DNA of 64,000 nucleotides from Jiella avicenniae (GCF_021390325.1 NZ_JAJUWU010000020.1:91979-155978); one strand, 5' to 3'; shown: positions 39,500-54,125, counted from the first letter of the stretch. The notes: generated by a model not told the origin, from the sequence alone. Made by a program: numbers and translations.

Positions 39500-41013
39500 T
39501 GACCGACTGGCCGATCCTTTCGACAGTCACGTTCCTGCCTCTCGTCGGGGCGCTGCTCATCCTGTTCATCAAGGACGACAACGAGCTCGCCCGGCGCAAC
39601 GTGCGCAACGTCGCGCTGCTGACGACGGTCTTCACCTTCATCGTGTCGCTGTGGGTGTGGATCGACTTCGATGCCTCCGATCCGGGCTTCCAGATGGTCG
39701 AACGGTCCGAGTGGATCGGCGGCTCCATCACCTACCACATGGGCGTCGACGGCATCTCGATGCTGTTCGTCATCCTGACGACGTTCCTGATGCCCCTCTG
39801 CATCCTGGCGAGCTTCGAGAGCGTCAAGATGCGGGTGAAGGACTACATGATCGCCTTCCTCGTGCTGGAAACGCTCGTCGTCGGCGTCTTCTGCTCGCTC
39901 GATCTCGTCCTCTTCTACATCTTCTTCGAGGGCGGCCTGATCCCGATGTTCCTGATCATCGGCGTGTGGGGCGGCAAGCGCCGCATCTATGCGAGCTACA
40001 AGTTCTTCCTCTACACTTTCCTCGGCTCGGTGCTGATGCTGATCGCCATCATGGCGATGTACTGGAACGCCGGCACCACCTCGATCCCGGACCTGCTCCA
40101 GCACCCGTTCCCGGCCGGAATGCAGACCTGGCTGTGGCTCGCCTTCTTCGCTTCCTTCGCGGTGAAGATGCCGATGTGGCCGGTCCACACCTGGCTGCCC
40201 GACGCCCACGTCGAGGCGCCGACGGCGGGTTCGGTGATCCTCGCCGGCATCCTCCTGAAGCTCGGCGGCTACGGCTTCCTGCGCTTCTCGCTGCCGATGT
40301 TCCCGCTCGCCTCGGCCGACTTCGCGCCCTTCGTCTTCACCCTGTCGGTCGTCGCGATCATCTACACGTCGCTGGTCGCGCTGATGCAGGAGGACATCAA
40401 GAAGCTGATCGCCTATTCCTCCGTCGCCCACATGGGCTTCGTGACCATGGGCATCTTCGCCGCCAACGAGCAGGGCGTGCAGGGCGCGATCTTCCAGATG
40501 CTCTCCCACGGCCTCGTCTCCGGCGCGCTGTTCCTCTGCGTCGGCGTCGTCTACGACCGCATGCACACCCGCGAGATCGCGGCCTATGGCGGCCTCGTCA
40601 ACCGGATGCCGCACTATGCGGCGGTGATGCTGATCTTCACCATGGCGAATGTCGGCCTGCCGGGCACCTCGGGCTTCGTCGGCGAGTTCCTGACGCTCCT
40701 CGGCGTCTTCCAGGTGAACAGCTGGGTGGCGATCTTCGCCACGACGGGCGTCATCCTCTCCGCGGGCTATGCGCTGTGGCTCTATCGCCGGGTCATCTTC
40801 GGTGCGCTGGAGAAGGAGAGCCTGCGCTCGATCCTCGATCTGTCCGGCCGCGAGAAGCTGCTGCTCTATCCGCTGATCGTGCTGGTGATCTTCTTCGGCG
40901 TCTATCCGATGCCGGTCTTCGACGTGACGGCGGCCTCGGTCGAGAGCCTCGTCAACGGCTACACCGCGGCCCTCGACGCGGCCGCATCCGGCGGCGTCGC
41001 GGCGCTGCATTGA
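39499..41013 (+). CDS. nuoM: NADH-quinone oxidoreductase subunit M
   Basis: Antiporter-like proton-pumping subunit (ND4 homologue), 504 residues with about 14 membrane helices. The [17 protein letters not shown] helix holds the conserved Glu, and [21 protein letters not shown] is the family signature. Translation is coupled to nuoL through the TGATG junction. A 113-bp gap with a GC-rich hairpin (CGGCGGGC/GCCCGCCG, about 41066-41091) separates it from nuoN. Confidence 0.97.
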   Translation: MTDWPILSTVTFLPLVGALLILFIKDDNELARRNVRNVALLTTVFTFIVSLWVWIDFDASDPGFQMVERSEWIGGSITYHMGVDGISMLFVILTTFLMPLCILASFESVKMRVKDYMIAFLVLETLVVGVFCSLDLVLFYIFFEGGLIPMFLIIGVWGGKRRIYASYKFFLYTFLGSVLMLIAIMAMYWNAGTTSIPDLLQHPFPAGMQTWLWLAFFASFAVKMPMWPVHTWLPDAHVEAPTAGSVILAGILLKLGGYGFLRFSLPMFPLASADFAPFVFTLSVVAIIYTSLVALMQEDIKKLIAYSSVAHMGFVTMGIFAANEQGVQGAIFQMLSHGLVSGALFLCVGVVYDRMHTREIAAYGGLVNRMPHYAAVMLIFTMANVGLPGTSGFVGEFLTLLGVFQVNSWVAIFATTGVILSAGYALWLYRRVIFGALEKESLRSILDLSGREKLLLYPLIVLVIFFGVYPMPVFDVTAASVESLVNGYTAALDAAASGGVAALH

Positions 41014-41126
41014 TCGACGGCGGGGCGGCTCCGGTCGCCCCGCCGGCCAAATTTACGACCGACGCCGGCGGGCGGGCCAGACTGCCCGCCGGGCGCGCCA
41101 AGTCCAAGCTTTGAGGCCAACCGCCC

Positions 41127-42569
41127 ATGATGCCCGATATGCTGACGAGCAGCCTTTCGATCGCCGCACCGGAACTGATCCTCTCGGTCGGTGCGATGAT
41201 CCTTCTGATGATCGGCGTCTTCATGGGTGAGAAGAGCTCGCAGACGGTCACCGGCCTGTCGGTCGCGGTGATCATCATCGCGGCGCTCTGGCTGATCCTG
41301 ATCACCCCGCTCGGCATCGCCTTCGGCGGCTCCTTCGTGCTCGATCCCTTCGCCCGCTTCATGAAGATCCTCGTCCTCGTCGGCTCGGCCGCCGCGGTGG
41401 TGATGTCGGTCGGCTTTGCCGAGAGCGAGCGCTTCAACCGCTTCGAGTTTCCGGTGCTGGTGCTCCTGTCGACCGCCGGCATGATGATGATGGTTTCCGC
41501 CGGCGACATGATCGCGCTCTATCTCGGCCTCGAACTGCAGTCGCTGGCGATCTACGTGCTCGCCGCCATCAACCGCGACAGCGTCCGTTCGACCGAAGCG
41601 GGCCTGAAATACTTCGTCCTCGGCGCGCTGTCCTCGGGCATGCTGCTCTACGGCGCGTCGATGGTCTACGGCTTCACCGGCCACATTGCATTCACCGAGA
41701 TCGCCCGCGTCGCCGCCGAAAGCGGCAGCTCTCTCGGCCTCGTCGTCGGCATCGTCTTCGTCCTCGCGGGCCTCGCCTTCAAGATCTCGGCCGTGCCGTT
41801 CCACATGTGGACGCCGGACGTCTACGAGGGCGCGCCGACGCCGATCACCGCCTTTCTCGCCGGCGCGCCGAAGGTTGCGGCCATGGCGCTGCTGACCCGC
41901 TTCACCGTCCAGGGCTTCGAGCCGCTTTCGGATCAGTGGCAGCAGGTGATCGTCTTCATCTCCATCGCGTCCATGGTGTTCGGCGCCTTCGCGGCGATCG
42001 GCCAGCACAACATCAAGCGGCTGATGGCCTACTCCTCGATCGCCCATATGGGCTACGCGCTGGTCGGCCTCGCCCCGGCGAGCGTCGAGGGCGTGCGCGG
42101 CGTCATCCTCTACATGACCATCTATCTGGTGATGACGCTCGGCACCTTCGCCGTCATCCTCGCCATGCGCCGCCGCGACGGCATGGTCGAGGAGATCGAC
42201 GACCTCGCCGGCCTGTCGCAGACCAACCCGGTGATGGCGGTGTTCCTGTCGGTGATGATGCTGTCGCTCGCCGGCCTGCCGCCGCTCGCCGGCTTCATCG
42301 CCAAGTACTTCGTCTTCATGGCGGCGGTGCAGGCCGGTCTCTGGCCGCTGGCGATCATCGGCGTCCTCGCTTCCGTCGTCGGCCTCTACTACTATCTGCG
42401 CCTCGTGAAGGTGATGTGGTTCGACGAGCCGGCCGAGGCCTTCGTGCCGATGGCGATCGAACTGCGTGCCGTCCTCTGGGTCACCGGGCTGATCGTCTTC
42501 CCGCTCTACATCTTCGTCGGCGGGCCGGTCTTCGCGGCGGCCGAGGCTGCGGCCAAGACCTTCTTCTGA
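41127..42569 (+). CDS. nuoN: NADH-quinone oxidoreductase subunit N
   Basis: Third antiporter-like proton-pumping subunit (ND2 homologue), 480 residues. Conserved elements are [16 protein letters not shown] with the proton-channel Glu and [37 protein letters not shown] follows. Two adjacent ATG codons (41127, 41130) could start it. It is the last nuo gene; birA begins 2 bp later. Confidence 0.97.
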   Translation: MMPDMLTSSLSIAAPELILSVGAMILLMIGVFMGEKSSQTVTGLSVAVIIIAALWLILITPLGIAFGGSFVLDPFARFMKILVLVGSAAAVVMSVGFAESERFNRFEFPVLVLLSTAGMMMMVSAGDMIALYLGLELQSLAIYVLAAINRDSVRSTEAGLKYFVLGALSSGMLLYGASMVYGFTGHIAFTEIARVAAESGSSLGLVVGIVFVLAGLAFKISAVPFHMWTPDVYEGAPTPITAFLAGAPKVAAMALLTRFTVQGFEPLSDQWQQVIVFISIASMVFGAFAAIGQHNIKRLMAYSSIAHMGYALVGLAPASVEGVRGVILYMTIYLVMTLGTFAVILAMRRRDGMVEEIDDLAGLSQTNPVMAVFLSVMMLSLAGLPPLAGFIAKYFVFMAAVQAGLWPLAIIGVLASVVGLYYYLRLVKVMWFDEPAEAFVPMAIELRAVLWVTGLIVFPLYIFVGGPVFAAAEAAAKTFF

Positions 42570-42571
42570 CG

Positions 42572-43417
42572 GTGGCACCGGGATTCAACCTCTCTCCTAC
42601 GGCGCTCGGCGACGGTTTCCGCCTCGAATCCTTTCCCGAGATCGGATCGACCAACGCGCTGGCGCTCCAACGCGCGGCGGAGGGTGACCCCGGAAAGCTC
42701 TGGCTCGTGACGGGTCATCAGACCGGCGGGCGCGGTCGACGCGGCAGGCCCTGGGAGGGGCGTCCCGGCAACCTCGCCGCGACGCTGCTTCTCAGGCCGA
42801 AGGTGGAACTCGCCAGGGCCGCATCGCTCGGCTTCGTCGCCGCGCTGGCGCTTCACGATGCCCTCGAGGCGGTGATGCCCCGCAGCCGCTTCGCCATCGC
42901 TCCCGATGGGGGGAACCTCGCCGGCGGCGGACGCTTCGCGCTGAAGTGGCCGAACGACGTTCTCGGCGACGGGGCGAAACTCTCGGGAATTCTGCTCGAA
43001 ACCTCCGGTGCCGGCACGGGCGACCTCGCAGTCGCGATCGGCATCGGCGTCAACGTCGTCGACCATCCGCGCGAGACGCCCTATCCGGCGACGGATCTGG
43101 CAGCCCTAGGCGTCGCTTGCTCGGCAGCCGACCTCTTCTTCGCGCTCTCCGACGCATTCGTCGACAATCTCCGGCTCTGGCGAGGCGGCGACGATCTCGC
43201 GGCGGTGCGCGACAAATGGCTCGGCTCGGCTGCCGGGCTGGGGTCCGACATCGCCGTCGATACGGGTGGCAGGATCGTGCGCGGGGTCTTCGAGACCATC
43301 GATGCCGACTGCCATCTCGTCATCCGCGAGGCGAATGGGCATATGACGAAGGTTGCGGCGGGAGACGTACATTTCGGCGCTGTCGCGTCGGTGAAGAATT
43401 TGAAGGCAAACGTTTGA
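42572..43417 (+). CDS. birA: Biotin--[acetyl-CoA-carboxylase] ligase
   Basis: Attaches biotin to carboxylase carrier domains, 281 residues. The biotin-adenylate loop is GGRGRRGRPWEG and the KWPNDVL motif follows near residue 127; STNALAL near the N-terminus is also conserved. There is no N-terminal DNA-binding domain, so it is the non-repressor (group I) form. It starts with GTG 2 bp after nuoN and its TGA overlaps the RNase J ATG by one base. Confidence 0.9.
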   Translation: MAPGFNLSPTALGDGFRLESFPEIGSTNALALQRAAEGDPGKLWLVTGHQTGGRGRRGRPWEGRPGNLAATLLLRPKVELARAASLGFVAALALHDALEAVMPRSRFAIAPDGGNLAGGGRFALKWPNDVLGDGAKLSGILLETSGAGTGDLAVAIGIGVNVVDHPRETPYPATDLAALGVACSAADLFFALSDAFVDNLRLWRGGDDLAAVRDKWLGSAAGLGSDIAVDTGGRIVRGVFETIDADCHLVIREANGHMTKVAAGDVHFGAVASVKNLKANV

Positions 43418-45090
43418 TGAACAACGATAAAAGCGGCGAGCTGGTGTTTTGCCCCCTGGGCGGCGTCGGCGAGATCGGCATGAATTTCGCCCTCTACGGC
43501 TTCGGTCCGGAAGAGGCGCGCGAGTGGATCGTCGTCGATTGCGGCGTTTCCTTTGCCGGCCCGGAGATGCCGGGCGTCGATCTCGTTCTGCCGGACATCC
43601 GCTTCATCAAGGAGCAGCGTCTCGCGCTGAAGGGCATCGTGATCACCCATGCCCATGAGGATCACTACGGCGCACTCCTCGATCTCTGGCCGCGGCTGAA
43701 GGCCCCGGTCTACGCCACGGCCTTCACCGCATCCCTCCTGGCGGCCAAGCGCGAGGGCGAGCCGGGTGCGCCGGACATCCCCGTGACGGTGTTCAAGGCC
43801 GGCGACCGGTTCCGGATCGGTGCTTTCGAGATCGAAGCGGTCAACGTCACCCACTCGATCCCCGAGCCCGTGGCGCTGGCCATCCGCACACCGGCGGGCA
43901 CGGTGCTCCACACCGGCGACTGGAAAATCGACGCGACGCCGGTGCTCGGCGCGCCCACCGACGAGGCGCGTCTGAGGGCGATCGGCGAGGAGGGGGTCCT
44001 GGCGATGATCGCCGATTCCACCAACGCCATGCGCGACGGCATCAGCCCGTCCGAGCGCGAGGTCTCGGCCTCGCTCGCCAAGGTCATCGCCGAGGCGCCC
44101 GGCCGCGTCGCCATCACCACCTTTTCGTCCAATGTCGGCCGCATCCGCGCGGTCGCGGAGGCCGCGCGCGATGCAGGCCGCCAGGCACTTCTGATGGGCC
44201 GGTCGATGCGCCGCGTCGTCGAGGTCTCCGACGAGCTCGGCTATCTGGAAGGCCTGCCGCCGTTTCTGACCGAACAGGACTTCGGCTACATCCCGCGCGA
44301 GAAGGCGGTGATCATCCTCACCGGCAGCCAGGGCGAGCCGCGTGCCGCGCTCGCCCGCCTGTCGCGTGACGAGCATCCGGCCGTCAGCCTGTCGAAGGGC
44401 GACATGGTGATCTTTTCGTCCCGCTCGATTCCGGGCAACGAGAAGGGCATCATCGAGATCAAGAACGCGCTGATCGACCGGGGCATCACCGTCCTGGAAG
44501 ATGGCGAGACCCTCGTTCACGTCTCGGGCCATCCGCGGCGCCACGAGATGAGGCAGATGTACGACTGGGTGCGGCCGCAGATCGCGATTCCGGCCCATGG
44601 CGAGGCCGCCCATCTCGTCGCGCACGAGAAGCTGGCGCGGGAGGCCGGCGTCAAGACGGTGCTGTCCGTGCGCAACGGGGCGATGGTGCAGCTCGCGCCC
44701 GGGCCGGCCATGGTGATCGACGAGGTCCCGGTCGGGCGGCTCTACAAGGACGGGCGGCTGATCGGAACGCCCGAGGAGATGGGCATCGTCGAGCGCCGGC
44801 GCCTGTCCTTCGTCGGCCATGTCGCCGTCCATGTCGAGATGACCGCGAAGCTCGCCTTGCGCGACGATCCCGACGTCGTCGTCCTCGGCCTGCCGAAGGA
44901 GGACGAGGAGGGCGACACGATGGAGGACATCCTCATCGACGCGGCGGTCGACGCCTTCGAGAGCATTCCGCCGAAGCGCCGTGGCGACGTGGAGACGGTG
45001 CGCGAGGCGGTTCGCCGCTCGGTCCGCTTCGCGGCGGCCGATGCATGGGGCAAGAAGCCGATCGTCACGGTGTTCGTCTCGAAGCCGTGA
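43417..45090 (+). CDS. rnj: Ribonuclease J
   Basis: Metallo-beta-lactamase/beta-CASP family RNase with endo- and 5'-exonuclease activity used in rRNA maturation and mRNA decay, 557 residues. The zinc motif THAHEDHYGAL (residues 77-87) is complete. The later VSGHPRRHEM stretch supplies further ligands. The beta-CASP part includes LTGSQGEPRAAL. The start overlaps the birA stop by one base. Confidence 0.94.
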   Translation: MNNDKSGELVFCPLGGVGEIGMNFALYGFGPEEAREWIVVDCGVSFAGPEMPGVDLVLPDIRFIKEQRLALKGIVITHAHEDHYGALLDLWPRLKAPVYATAFTASLLAAKREGEPGAPDIPVTVFKAGDRFRIGAFEIEAVNVTHSIPEPVALAIRTPAGTVLHTGDWKIDATPVLGAPTDEARLRAIGEEGVLAMIADSTNAMRDGISPSEREVSASLAKVIAEAPGRVAITTFSSNVGRIRAVAEAARDAGRQALLMGRSMRRVVEVSDELGYLEGLPPFLTEQDFGYIPREKAVIILTGSQGEPRAALARLSRDEHPAVSLSKGDMVIFSSRSIPGNEKGIIEIKNALIDRGITVLEDGETLVHVSGHPRRHEMRQMYDWVRPQIAIPAHGEAAHLVAHEKLAREAGVKTVLSVRNGAMVQLAPGPAMVIDEVPVGRLYKDGRLIGTPEEMGIVERRRLSFVGHVAVHVEMTAKLALRDDPDVVVLGLPKEDEEGDTMEDILIDAAVDAFESIPPKRRGDVETVREAVRRSVRFAAADAWGKKPIVTVFVSKP

Positions 45091-45181
45091 GTTCGGCGCG
45101 GTCCGCCTGAACGCTGAGGTCGTGAGGCAATCCTCGGCGCGCCTCGCCCCGGCGGCGCCGGAAAAATGGGGAGGTTCTTCG

Positions 45182-45586
<405 letters not shown>

Positions 45587-45779
45587 GACGCATCGCGCGG
45601 CCAATCCGCCAGCCATGACTGGCAATCGAAGCCGGACGATCGGCCCTTTCCGACCTGTGGCGATCGGGCCGCCTTCGCCATCTTCAAATCTCCGCATCCC
45701 ATCGTTACGAGGGGCGGACGACGAAAAGCACCCGACGCGCTCCGGTGATATGGAGCGGCCGTCGGCGAGGGAGGCATCG

Positions 45780-46046
45780 ATGGGAATCGTTTCGGCTCTG
45801 GCGATCTATTTCATCATCTGGTGGACGACGCTCTTCGTGGTCCTGCCGATCGGCAACCAGTCGCAGCACGAGGCCGGGGAGCGGGCTCTCGGCACTGCCG
45901 ACAGCGCGCCGGTCAACGCCCGGATGGGCTTCAAGGTGCTCCTGACCACCATCCTGGCGACGGCGGCCTTCGCCGTCTTCTATCTGGTGACACAGGTCTG
46001 GGGTCTCGGACCCGACGATCTGCCGCATGTCATTCCCGGGACCTGA
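45780..46046 (+). CDS. DUF1467-family small membrane protein
   Basis: An 88-residue protein with two membrane helices (about 5-22 and 52-72) and a short polar loop starting LPIGNQSQHE. This matches DUF1467, a family found almost only in Alphaproteobacteria between mce and proS. Its function is unknown. ATG 45780 follows a GGGAGG ribosome-binding site. A 193-bp gap separates it from mce. Confidence 0.87.
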   Translation: MGIVSALAIYFIIWWTTLFVVLPIGNQSQHEAGERALGTADSAPVNARMGFKVLLTTILATAAFAVFYLVTQVWGLGPDDLPHVIPGT

Positions 46047-46171
46047 TCCCGCTGGAAATCACCGCCGAGCGCCGGATGGGTGGCATCGATCTTCGCCGAT
46101 TGCGCCGCGTGGCGCCCAGTCGGCCGGCCGCCGGAGTCTGGCGAAAAAGGTCGCGCCGCCAAATTTTGCAC

Positions 46172-46201
46172 AAAAAAAATGCAAGGCTTCCGCCTTGCAT
46201 T
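46172..46201 (-). terminator. Terminator-like hairpin with T-tract on the minus strand
   Basis: A perfect 10-bp stem AATGCAAGGC/GCCTTGCATT with loop TTCC (46178-46201) is preceded on the plus strand by eight A residues. Read on the minus strand it is hairpin plus TTTTTTTT. No minus-strand gene is visible in the gap, so it either stops antisense transcription or is simply the first stem of the plus-strand sRNA described next. Confidence 0.45.
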
Positions 46202-46324
46202 TCAATTCGCGCGCCTGGATTTCACACCGGACTTCGCCGGGGCTGCGGCTGATGAACCGCGCCGGAAATCACGTCCTCCCGAGACTAGACCGCTTGATTT
46301 CGCGCCGCTGACGGCGCGTTTTTT
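46178..46324 (+). ncRNA. Probable trans-encoded sRNA upstream of proS (alpha-r9-like)
   Basis: About 147 nt bounded by a 5' hairpin (46178-46201) and a textbook Rho-independent terminator (CGCGCCG-CTGA-CGGCGCG then TTTTTT, 46301-46324) lies in a gap where no protein gene ends. The gap is not downstream of any gene within 130 bp. Rhizobial genomes carry the roughly 150-nt sRNA family alpha-r9 (Smr9C in Sinorhizobium meliloti) in, as I recall it, the IGR next to proS; size and location agree. I identify it by position and architecture, not by sequence alignment. Confidence 0.55.
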
Positions 46325-46748
46325 ATGCAGCGGGACGTTACCTGCGGCCATCGGACTTGTCACGTGAATTTTTCAATTGTGATCGAAAGTGATGACGATT
46401 GCGATCTGCGCTTGATCGTCCGTGCACGTTGCGGGGATCGCGGACCTCGGCCCCTCGCAGCACCGGCCTTGCGCTCTCGGCCGCGTCGAGGCGGGGGCAA
46501 CGCCGTGCCGGCGGTGTGGTGCCTCATGTTCCGTCCCGGAGATCGTATGCGCCGCCCCGCCGCCGACGCCGCCGTGGTGGCGCCCGCGAGGGTCGGTCGC
46601 CGAGCCGACCCGGCGCGGCTTTTGCGGCGGCTTCGCGACGGATGGGTCACTGCGCGGAAATCCCGCCTTTTCATTGCCGTGGCGACCGGTTAAGAGCCGA
46701 TCCGGCGCGGATTGCGCGTCATAAACTCTCGATCTGATCGGATCACGC
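46325..46748. other. proS upstream region
   Basis: About 420 bp between the sRNA terminator and proS. It presumably holds the promoter of proS-lolC-lolD. Short open frames on both strands are Arg-rich, GC-bias artefacts. No clear promoter or RNA structure was recognised. Confidence 0.4.
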
Positions 46749-48071
46749 ATGCGTCTGTCGCGGTTCTTTCTGCCAATCCTCAAGGAAAACCCGAAAGAGG
46801 CGGAGATCGTCTCTCATCGGCTGATGCTGCGGGCCGGCATGATCCGCCAGCAGGCGGCGGGATCCTACACCTTCCTGCCGCTCGGCAAGCGTGTGCTGGA
46901 CAAGGTCTGCGCGATCATCCGCGAAGAACAGAACCGCGCCGGTGCGAACGAGATCCTGATGCCGACGATCCAGTCGGCCGACCTGTGGCGCGAGAGCGGG
47001 CGCTACGACAGCTATGGCAAGGAGATGCTGCGGATCGAGGATCGGCACGGCCGCGACATGCTGTACGGCCCCACCAACGAAGAGGTGGTGACCGACATCT
47101 TCCGGTCCTATGTGCGCTCCTACAAGGACCTGCCGCTCAACCTCTACCACATCCAGTGGAAGTTCCGCGACGAGGTGCGGCCCCGCTTCGGCGTCATGCG
47201 CTCGCGCGAATTCCTGATGAAGGACGCCTATTCCTTCGACATCGACCGGGCGTCGGCCGAGACGGCCTATCACCGCATGTTCGTTTCCTATCTCAGAACG
47301 TTCGAGCGCTGCGGCCTGCAGGCGATCCCGATGCGGGCCGATACCGGTCCGATCGGCGGCGATCTCTCGCACGAATTCATCATCCTGGCTTCGACCGGCG
47401 AGAGCGAGGTCTTCTGCCATCGCGACTTTCTCGGCCTGAAGGTGCCGGACGCCTCGGTCGACTTTTCCGACGCCGCGGGCCTCGCCGAGATCGTGAAGAC
47501 CTGGACGACGCCATACGCCGCGACCGACGAAATGCACGACGAAGCGACCTGGAACGCGGTTCCGGCCGAGGACCGGGTCGCGGCGCGCGGCATCGAGGTC
47601 GGTCACATCTTCTATTTCGGCACCAAATATTCCGAACCCCTGAAGGCGATGGTCACCGGACCGGACGGCAAGGAGACCCCGATCCACGGCGGCTCCTACG
47701 GCATCGGGCCGAGCCGGCTCATCGCGGCCATCATCGAGGCCTCCCACGACGAGGCCGGCATCGTCTGGCCGAAGTCTGTCGCGCCCTTCGACGTCGGTCT
47801 CGTCAGCATGAAGCCGGGCGATGCCGACTGCGACGCGGCCTGCGAGACGATCTACCGCGAACTTGAGGCGGCCGGGTTCGACGTTCTCTACGACGATCAG
47901 GACACGCGGGCCGGCGCCAAGTTCGCGACCATGGATCTCATCGGCCTGCCGCTGCAGGTGGTCGTCGGACCGCGCGGCGCCAAGGCGGGCGAGGCGGAGA
48001 TCAAGGTCCGCGCCACCGGCGAGCGGGAGACGATCCCGCTCGCCTCGGTCGTCGCCAGGGTGTCGGCATGA
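46749..48071 (+). CDS. proS: Prolyl-tRNA synthetase
   Basis: Class II synthetase charging tRNA-Pro, 440 residues. This is the short alphaproteobacterial form that lacks the large editing insertion of E. coli ProS (about 570). Motif 2 is [25 protein letters not shown], preceded by [10 protein letters not shown]. Motif 3 region reads [11 protein letters not shown]. The 3' end overlaps lolC by four bases, so proS-lolC-lolD are cotranscribed. Confidence 0.96.
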   Translation: MRLSRFFLPILKENPKEAEIVSHRLMLRAGMIRQQAAGSYTFLPLGKRVLDKVCAIIREEQNRAGANEILMPTIQSADLWRESGRYDSYGKEMLRIEDRHGRDMLYGPTNEEVVTDIFRSYVRSYKDLPLNLYHIQWKFRDEVRPRFGVMRSREFLMKDAYSFDIDRASAETAYHRMFVSYLRTFERCGLQAIPMRADTGPIGGDLSHEFIILASTGESEVFCHRDFLGLKVPDASVDFSDAAGLAEIVKTWTTPYAATDEMHDEATWNAVPAEDRVAARGIEVGHIFYFGTKYSEPLKAMVTGPDGKETPIHGGSYGIGPSRLIAAIIEASHDEAGIVWPKSVAPFDVGLVSMKPGDADCDAACETIYRELEAAGFDVLYDDQDTRAGAKFATMDLIGLPLQVVVGPRGAKAGEAEIKVRATGERETIPLASVVARVSA

Positions 48072-49366
48072 GCCTGCCGGAAAGCCCGACCGCCGCGGAG
48101 GCCTCCCGCAGCAGCCGGCCGTTTTCGCGTTTCGAGTGGATGATCGCCGGGCGCTATCTGCGCTCGCGACGCCGGGACGCCGGCGTTTCGGTCATCGCCG
48201 GCTTCTCCTTCGTCGGGATCATGCTCGGCGTCGCGGCGCTGATCATCGTCATGTCGGTGATGAACGGGTTCCGCGGCGAACTCATGATGCGCATCCTCGG
48301 CGTCAACGGCCATGTCATCCTCTACCCGATCGACCGGCCGCTGACCGACTACGAGCAGGTCGCCGACCGGATCGGTCAGGTCGACGGCGTCGAATTCGTC
48401 ATGCCGATGGTGCAGGGCCAGGTGCTCGCCCAGGGGCCGAATTCGGGCTCGACGGGCGCGCTCGTCCGCGGCGTCCGGCTCGCTGACCTGACGAAGCTCG
48501 CGCCGGTCTCCGAGAACGTCAAGCTCGGCAGTCTCGAAGGCTTCGACACGGGCGACGGCGTCGCCGTCGGCAGCCGGCTCGCCTCCTCGCTCGGCATCGG
48601 GCTCGGCGACATGATCACGCTGATCTCGCCCGACGGGGACGTCACCGCTTTCGGCACCAGCCCGCGGGTGAAGGCCTATCCGGTGACGGCGATCTTCGAG
48701 ATCGGCATGTCGGAATACGACGCGGCCTACGTCTACATGCCGCTGTCGGAGGCGCAGCTCTACTTCAACCAAGAGAACCAGGTGCAGTCGATCGAGGTCT
48801 TCGTCGACCGCCCCGATGAGGTGAAAGCCCTGCAGCCCGCCATCGAGGCGGCCGCCGGGCGGCCGGTCTACACGGTCACCTGGGAGACCCAGAACCAGAG
48901 CTTCTTCTCGGCGCTCAACGTCGAGCGCAACGTCATGTTCATCATCCTCACCCTGATCGTCCTCGTCGCCGCGCTCAACATCATCTCCGGCCTGTTCATG
49001 CTGGTGAAGGACAAGGGCCGCGACATCGCCATCCTGCGCACCATGGGCGCGACGAAAGGCTCGGTGATGCGGGTGTTCTTCATCACCGGCGCGTCGATCG
49101 GCTTTGCCGGCACGCTGGCGGGCTTCGTCCTCGGCCTCCTGTTCTGCATCAACATCGAGTCCATCCGCCAGTTCTTCTCCTGGGTGACCGGCGTCGTCCT
49201 GTTCAACCCGGAATTCTACTTCCTCAGCCAGCTCCCCGCCGAGGTCGATCCGAGCGAGGTCGTCCTCGTCGTCGCCATGGCGATCGGCCTGTCCTTCCTG
49301 GCGACGATCCTTCCCTCCTGGCGGGCCTCGCGGCTCGATCCCGTCGATGCGTTGCGTTACGAATGA
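48068..49366 (+). CDS. lolC: Lipoprotein-releasing ABC transporter permease (LolC/LolE family)
   Basis: Inner-membrane subunit of the LolCDE complex that extracts lipoproteins for outer-membrane sorting, 432 residues. One helix near residues 38-60 is followed by a large periplasmic domain (about 65-280). Three C-terminal helices contain the FtsX-like permease pattern. [15 protein letters not shown] at the N-terminus is typical. Alphaproteobacteria commonly have a single LolC/E protein, and only one is seen here. It overlaps both proS and lolD by four bases. Confidence 0.94.
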   Translation: MSLPESPTAAEASRSSRPFSRFEWMIAGRYLRSRRRDAGVSVIAGFSFVGIMLGVAALIIVMSVMNGFRGELMMRILGVNGHVILYPIDRPLTDYEQVADRIGQVDGVEFVMPMVQGQVLAQGPNSGSTGALVRGVRLADLTKLAPVSENVKLGSLEGFDTGDGVAVGSRLASSLGIGLGDMITLISPDGDVTAFGTSPRVKAYPVTAIFEIGMSEYDAAYVYMPLSEAQLYFNQENQVQSIEVFVDRPDEVKALQPAIEAAAGRPVYTVTWETQNQSFFSALNVERNVMFIILTLIVLVAALNIISGLFMLVKDKGRDIAILRTMGATKGSVMRVFFITGASIGFAGTLAGFVLGLLFCINIESIRQFFSWVTGVVLFNPEFYFLSQLPAEVDPSEVVLVVAMAIGLSFLATILPSWRASRLDPVDALRYE

Positions 49367-50058
49367 TGGCAGAAAACCACGCGCTGCGGCTCGATGCCGT
49401 CGGCAAGGAATATCATCAGGGCGAGAACCGTCTGGTGATTCTCAGGGACGCGGAGATGACCATCGCTCCCGGTGAGATGGTGGCGCTCGTCGCGCCCTCC
49501 GGCGCCGGCAAGTCGACGCTCCTCCACATCGCCGGCCTGCTCGATCGGCCGGGCACCGGCGAGGTCTATGTCGGCGGCGTCGCCTGCGGCACGCTCGGCG
49601 ACGAGGCCCGCACGGCCATGCGCCGGCAGGCGATCGGCTTCGTCTACCAGTTCCACCATCTCCTGCCGGAGTTCTCGGCGCTCGAAAACGTCATGCTGCC
49701 GCAGATGATCGACGGTCTGCCGCGCAAGGCGGCCGCCGCGCGCGCGCAGGAGCTGCTCGACTACATGCGCATCGGCGCGCGGTCCGAGCATCGCCCGGCC
49801 GAGCTTTCCGGCGGCGAGCAGCAGCGCGTCGCCATCGCCCGGGCCGTGGCCAACTCGCCCCACGTCCTCCTCGCCGACGAGCCCACCGGCAATCTCGACC
49901 CGACCACCTCGGGCTACGTCTTCGACGCCCTGACGGCCCTGGTGCGTCAGGCCGGCGTCGCCGCGCTCATCGCCACCCACAATCACGACCTCGCCCGGCG
50001 GATGGATCACGCGATCACCCTGGAAGAGGGCCGGATCGTGCCGCTCGCGATGCACTGA
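49363..50058 (+). CDS. lolD: Lipoprotein-releasing ABC transporter ATP-binding protein
   Basis: ATPase of the Lol release complex, 231 residues. Walker A is [11 protein letters not shown], the signature is [15 protein letters not shown] and Walker B is [13 protein letters not shown], followed by an IATHNHDLA switch His. It overlaps lolC by four bases. Confidence 0.95.
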   Translation: MMAENHALRLDAVGKEYHQGENRLVILRDAEMTIAPGEMVALVAPSGAGKSTLLHIAGLLDRPGTGEVYVGGVACGTLGDEARTAMRRQAIGFVYQFHHLLPEFSALENVMLPQMIDGLPRKAAAARAQELLDYMRIGARSEHRPAELSGGEQQRVAIARAVANSPHVLLADEPTGNLDPTTSGYVFDALTALVRQAGVAALIATHNHDLARRMDHAITLEEGRIVPLAMH

Positions 50059-50314
50059 CCGCCTCGCGGCGGCAGCCTTCGACGACAGGTTCGAAGCCGA
50101 CGCTCCGCGCCCGAGCAGTCGTGCCGGGCTCGGTGCGCCCGTGTCGCCGCACGGCCGCTCCGTCTCGCCCGCGCGGGATGGTCGAGCGATCAGTGGGTTA
50201 GCAAAGGATTGGATAGCCGGCTACATTATAGGGAGTTCCTGCCGCGAATCCCGGCTTGACGATCAGAACAAAAAGAGAACAAATAGGGACACAAACAAAA
50301 ACGGAGGCCTCGCC
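50059..50314. promoter_or_regulatory. Upstream region of the SOS-box mini-protein
   Basis: This gap contains the LexA-type box described separately. TTGACG (50256-50261) could be a -35 element, with a weak -10 (ACAAAT, 50279-50284) at 17-bp spacing, so the box would lie between them. A stretch around 50195-50240 is AT-richer than its surroundings and might hold another promoter. Confidence 0.4.
50266..50280 (+). promoter_or_regulatory. LexA (SOS) box GAAC-N7-GAAC
   Basis: Direct repeat GAAC-AAAAAGA-GAAC, an exact match to the alphaproteobacterial LexA operator consensus (GAAC-N7-GAAC / GTTC-N7-GTTC). It lies 34 bp upstream of the 28-residue membrane-peptide gene and just inside a putative -35 element, a position suited to repression. 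Confidence 0.72.
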
Positions 50315-50401
50315 ATGCTCACCGTCGCCAAGGACGTCCTGTCTCTCCTTGCCATCTCGAGCTTTCTCTTCGCGCTCAGCCTGATCGTCCACGCCGTCTG
50401 A
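50315..50401 (+). CDS. 28-residue single-helix membrane peptide, probably SOS-induced
   Basis: ATG 50315 with a GGAGG ribosome-binding site 7-8 bases upstream encodes 28 residues. Three charged residues near the N-terminus are followed by one hydrophobic helix (about 9-26, LLAISSFLFALSLIV). A LexA-type box precedes it. Caulobacter SidA is a 29-residue, SOS-induced inner-membrane peptide that blocks division; this gene has the same size, topology and regulation. Similar short membrane peptides upstream of dnaE may be conserved in relatives. The function is inferred from these analogies; there is no sequence motif to test. Confidence 0.68.
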   Translation: MLTVAKDVLSLLAISSFLFALSLIVHAV

Positions 50402-50616
50402 TCCGGTCCTGCCGATCGGCCTCGTGTCGGAGCGGGCCGAATTCCCGGTGGAGGAGGGCGGTTTCCTGGGGATCGGGCGCGCTTCGTCCTTTTCTCTGCC
50501 GGAGCGGCGTCCTACCCCTAGCGGACGGCCGGATGCGGGCCGACATTGCCGATGCCCCGGCCGCGGAGGATGGCGGTCCGGGTAGCCCGGCGGATGATGC
50601 AGATCGAGGTCTCGCC

Positions 50617-54108
<3,492 letters not shown>

Positions 54109-54125
54109 TTGCCATTACCAATCCA

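Noticed and set aside
41014..41126. Terminator between nuoM and nuoN
   Set aside because: The GC hairpin there lacks a T-tract and sits inside an operon whose last gene must be transcribed; more likely an mRNA-processing or stability element.
46202..46748. Protein-coding gene on the minus strand ended by the hairpin at 46172-46201
   Set aside because: No minus-strand frame in the gap has a ribosome-binding site or plausible composition; the hairpin is better explained as part of the sRNA locus.
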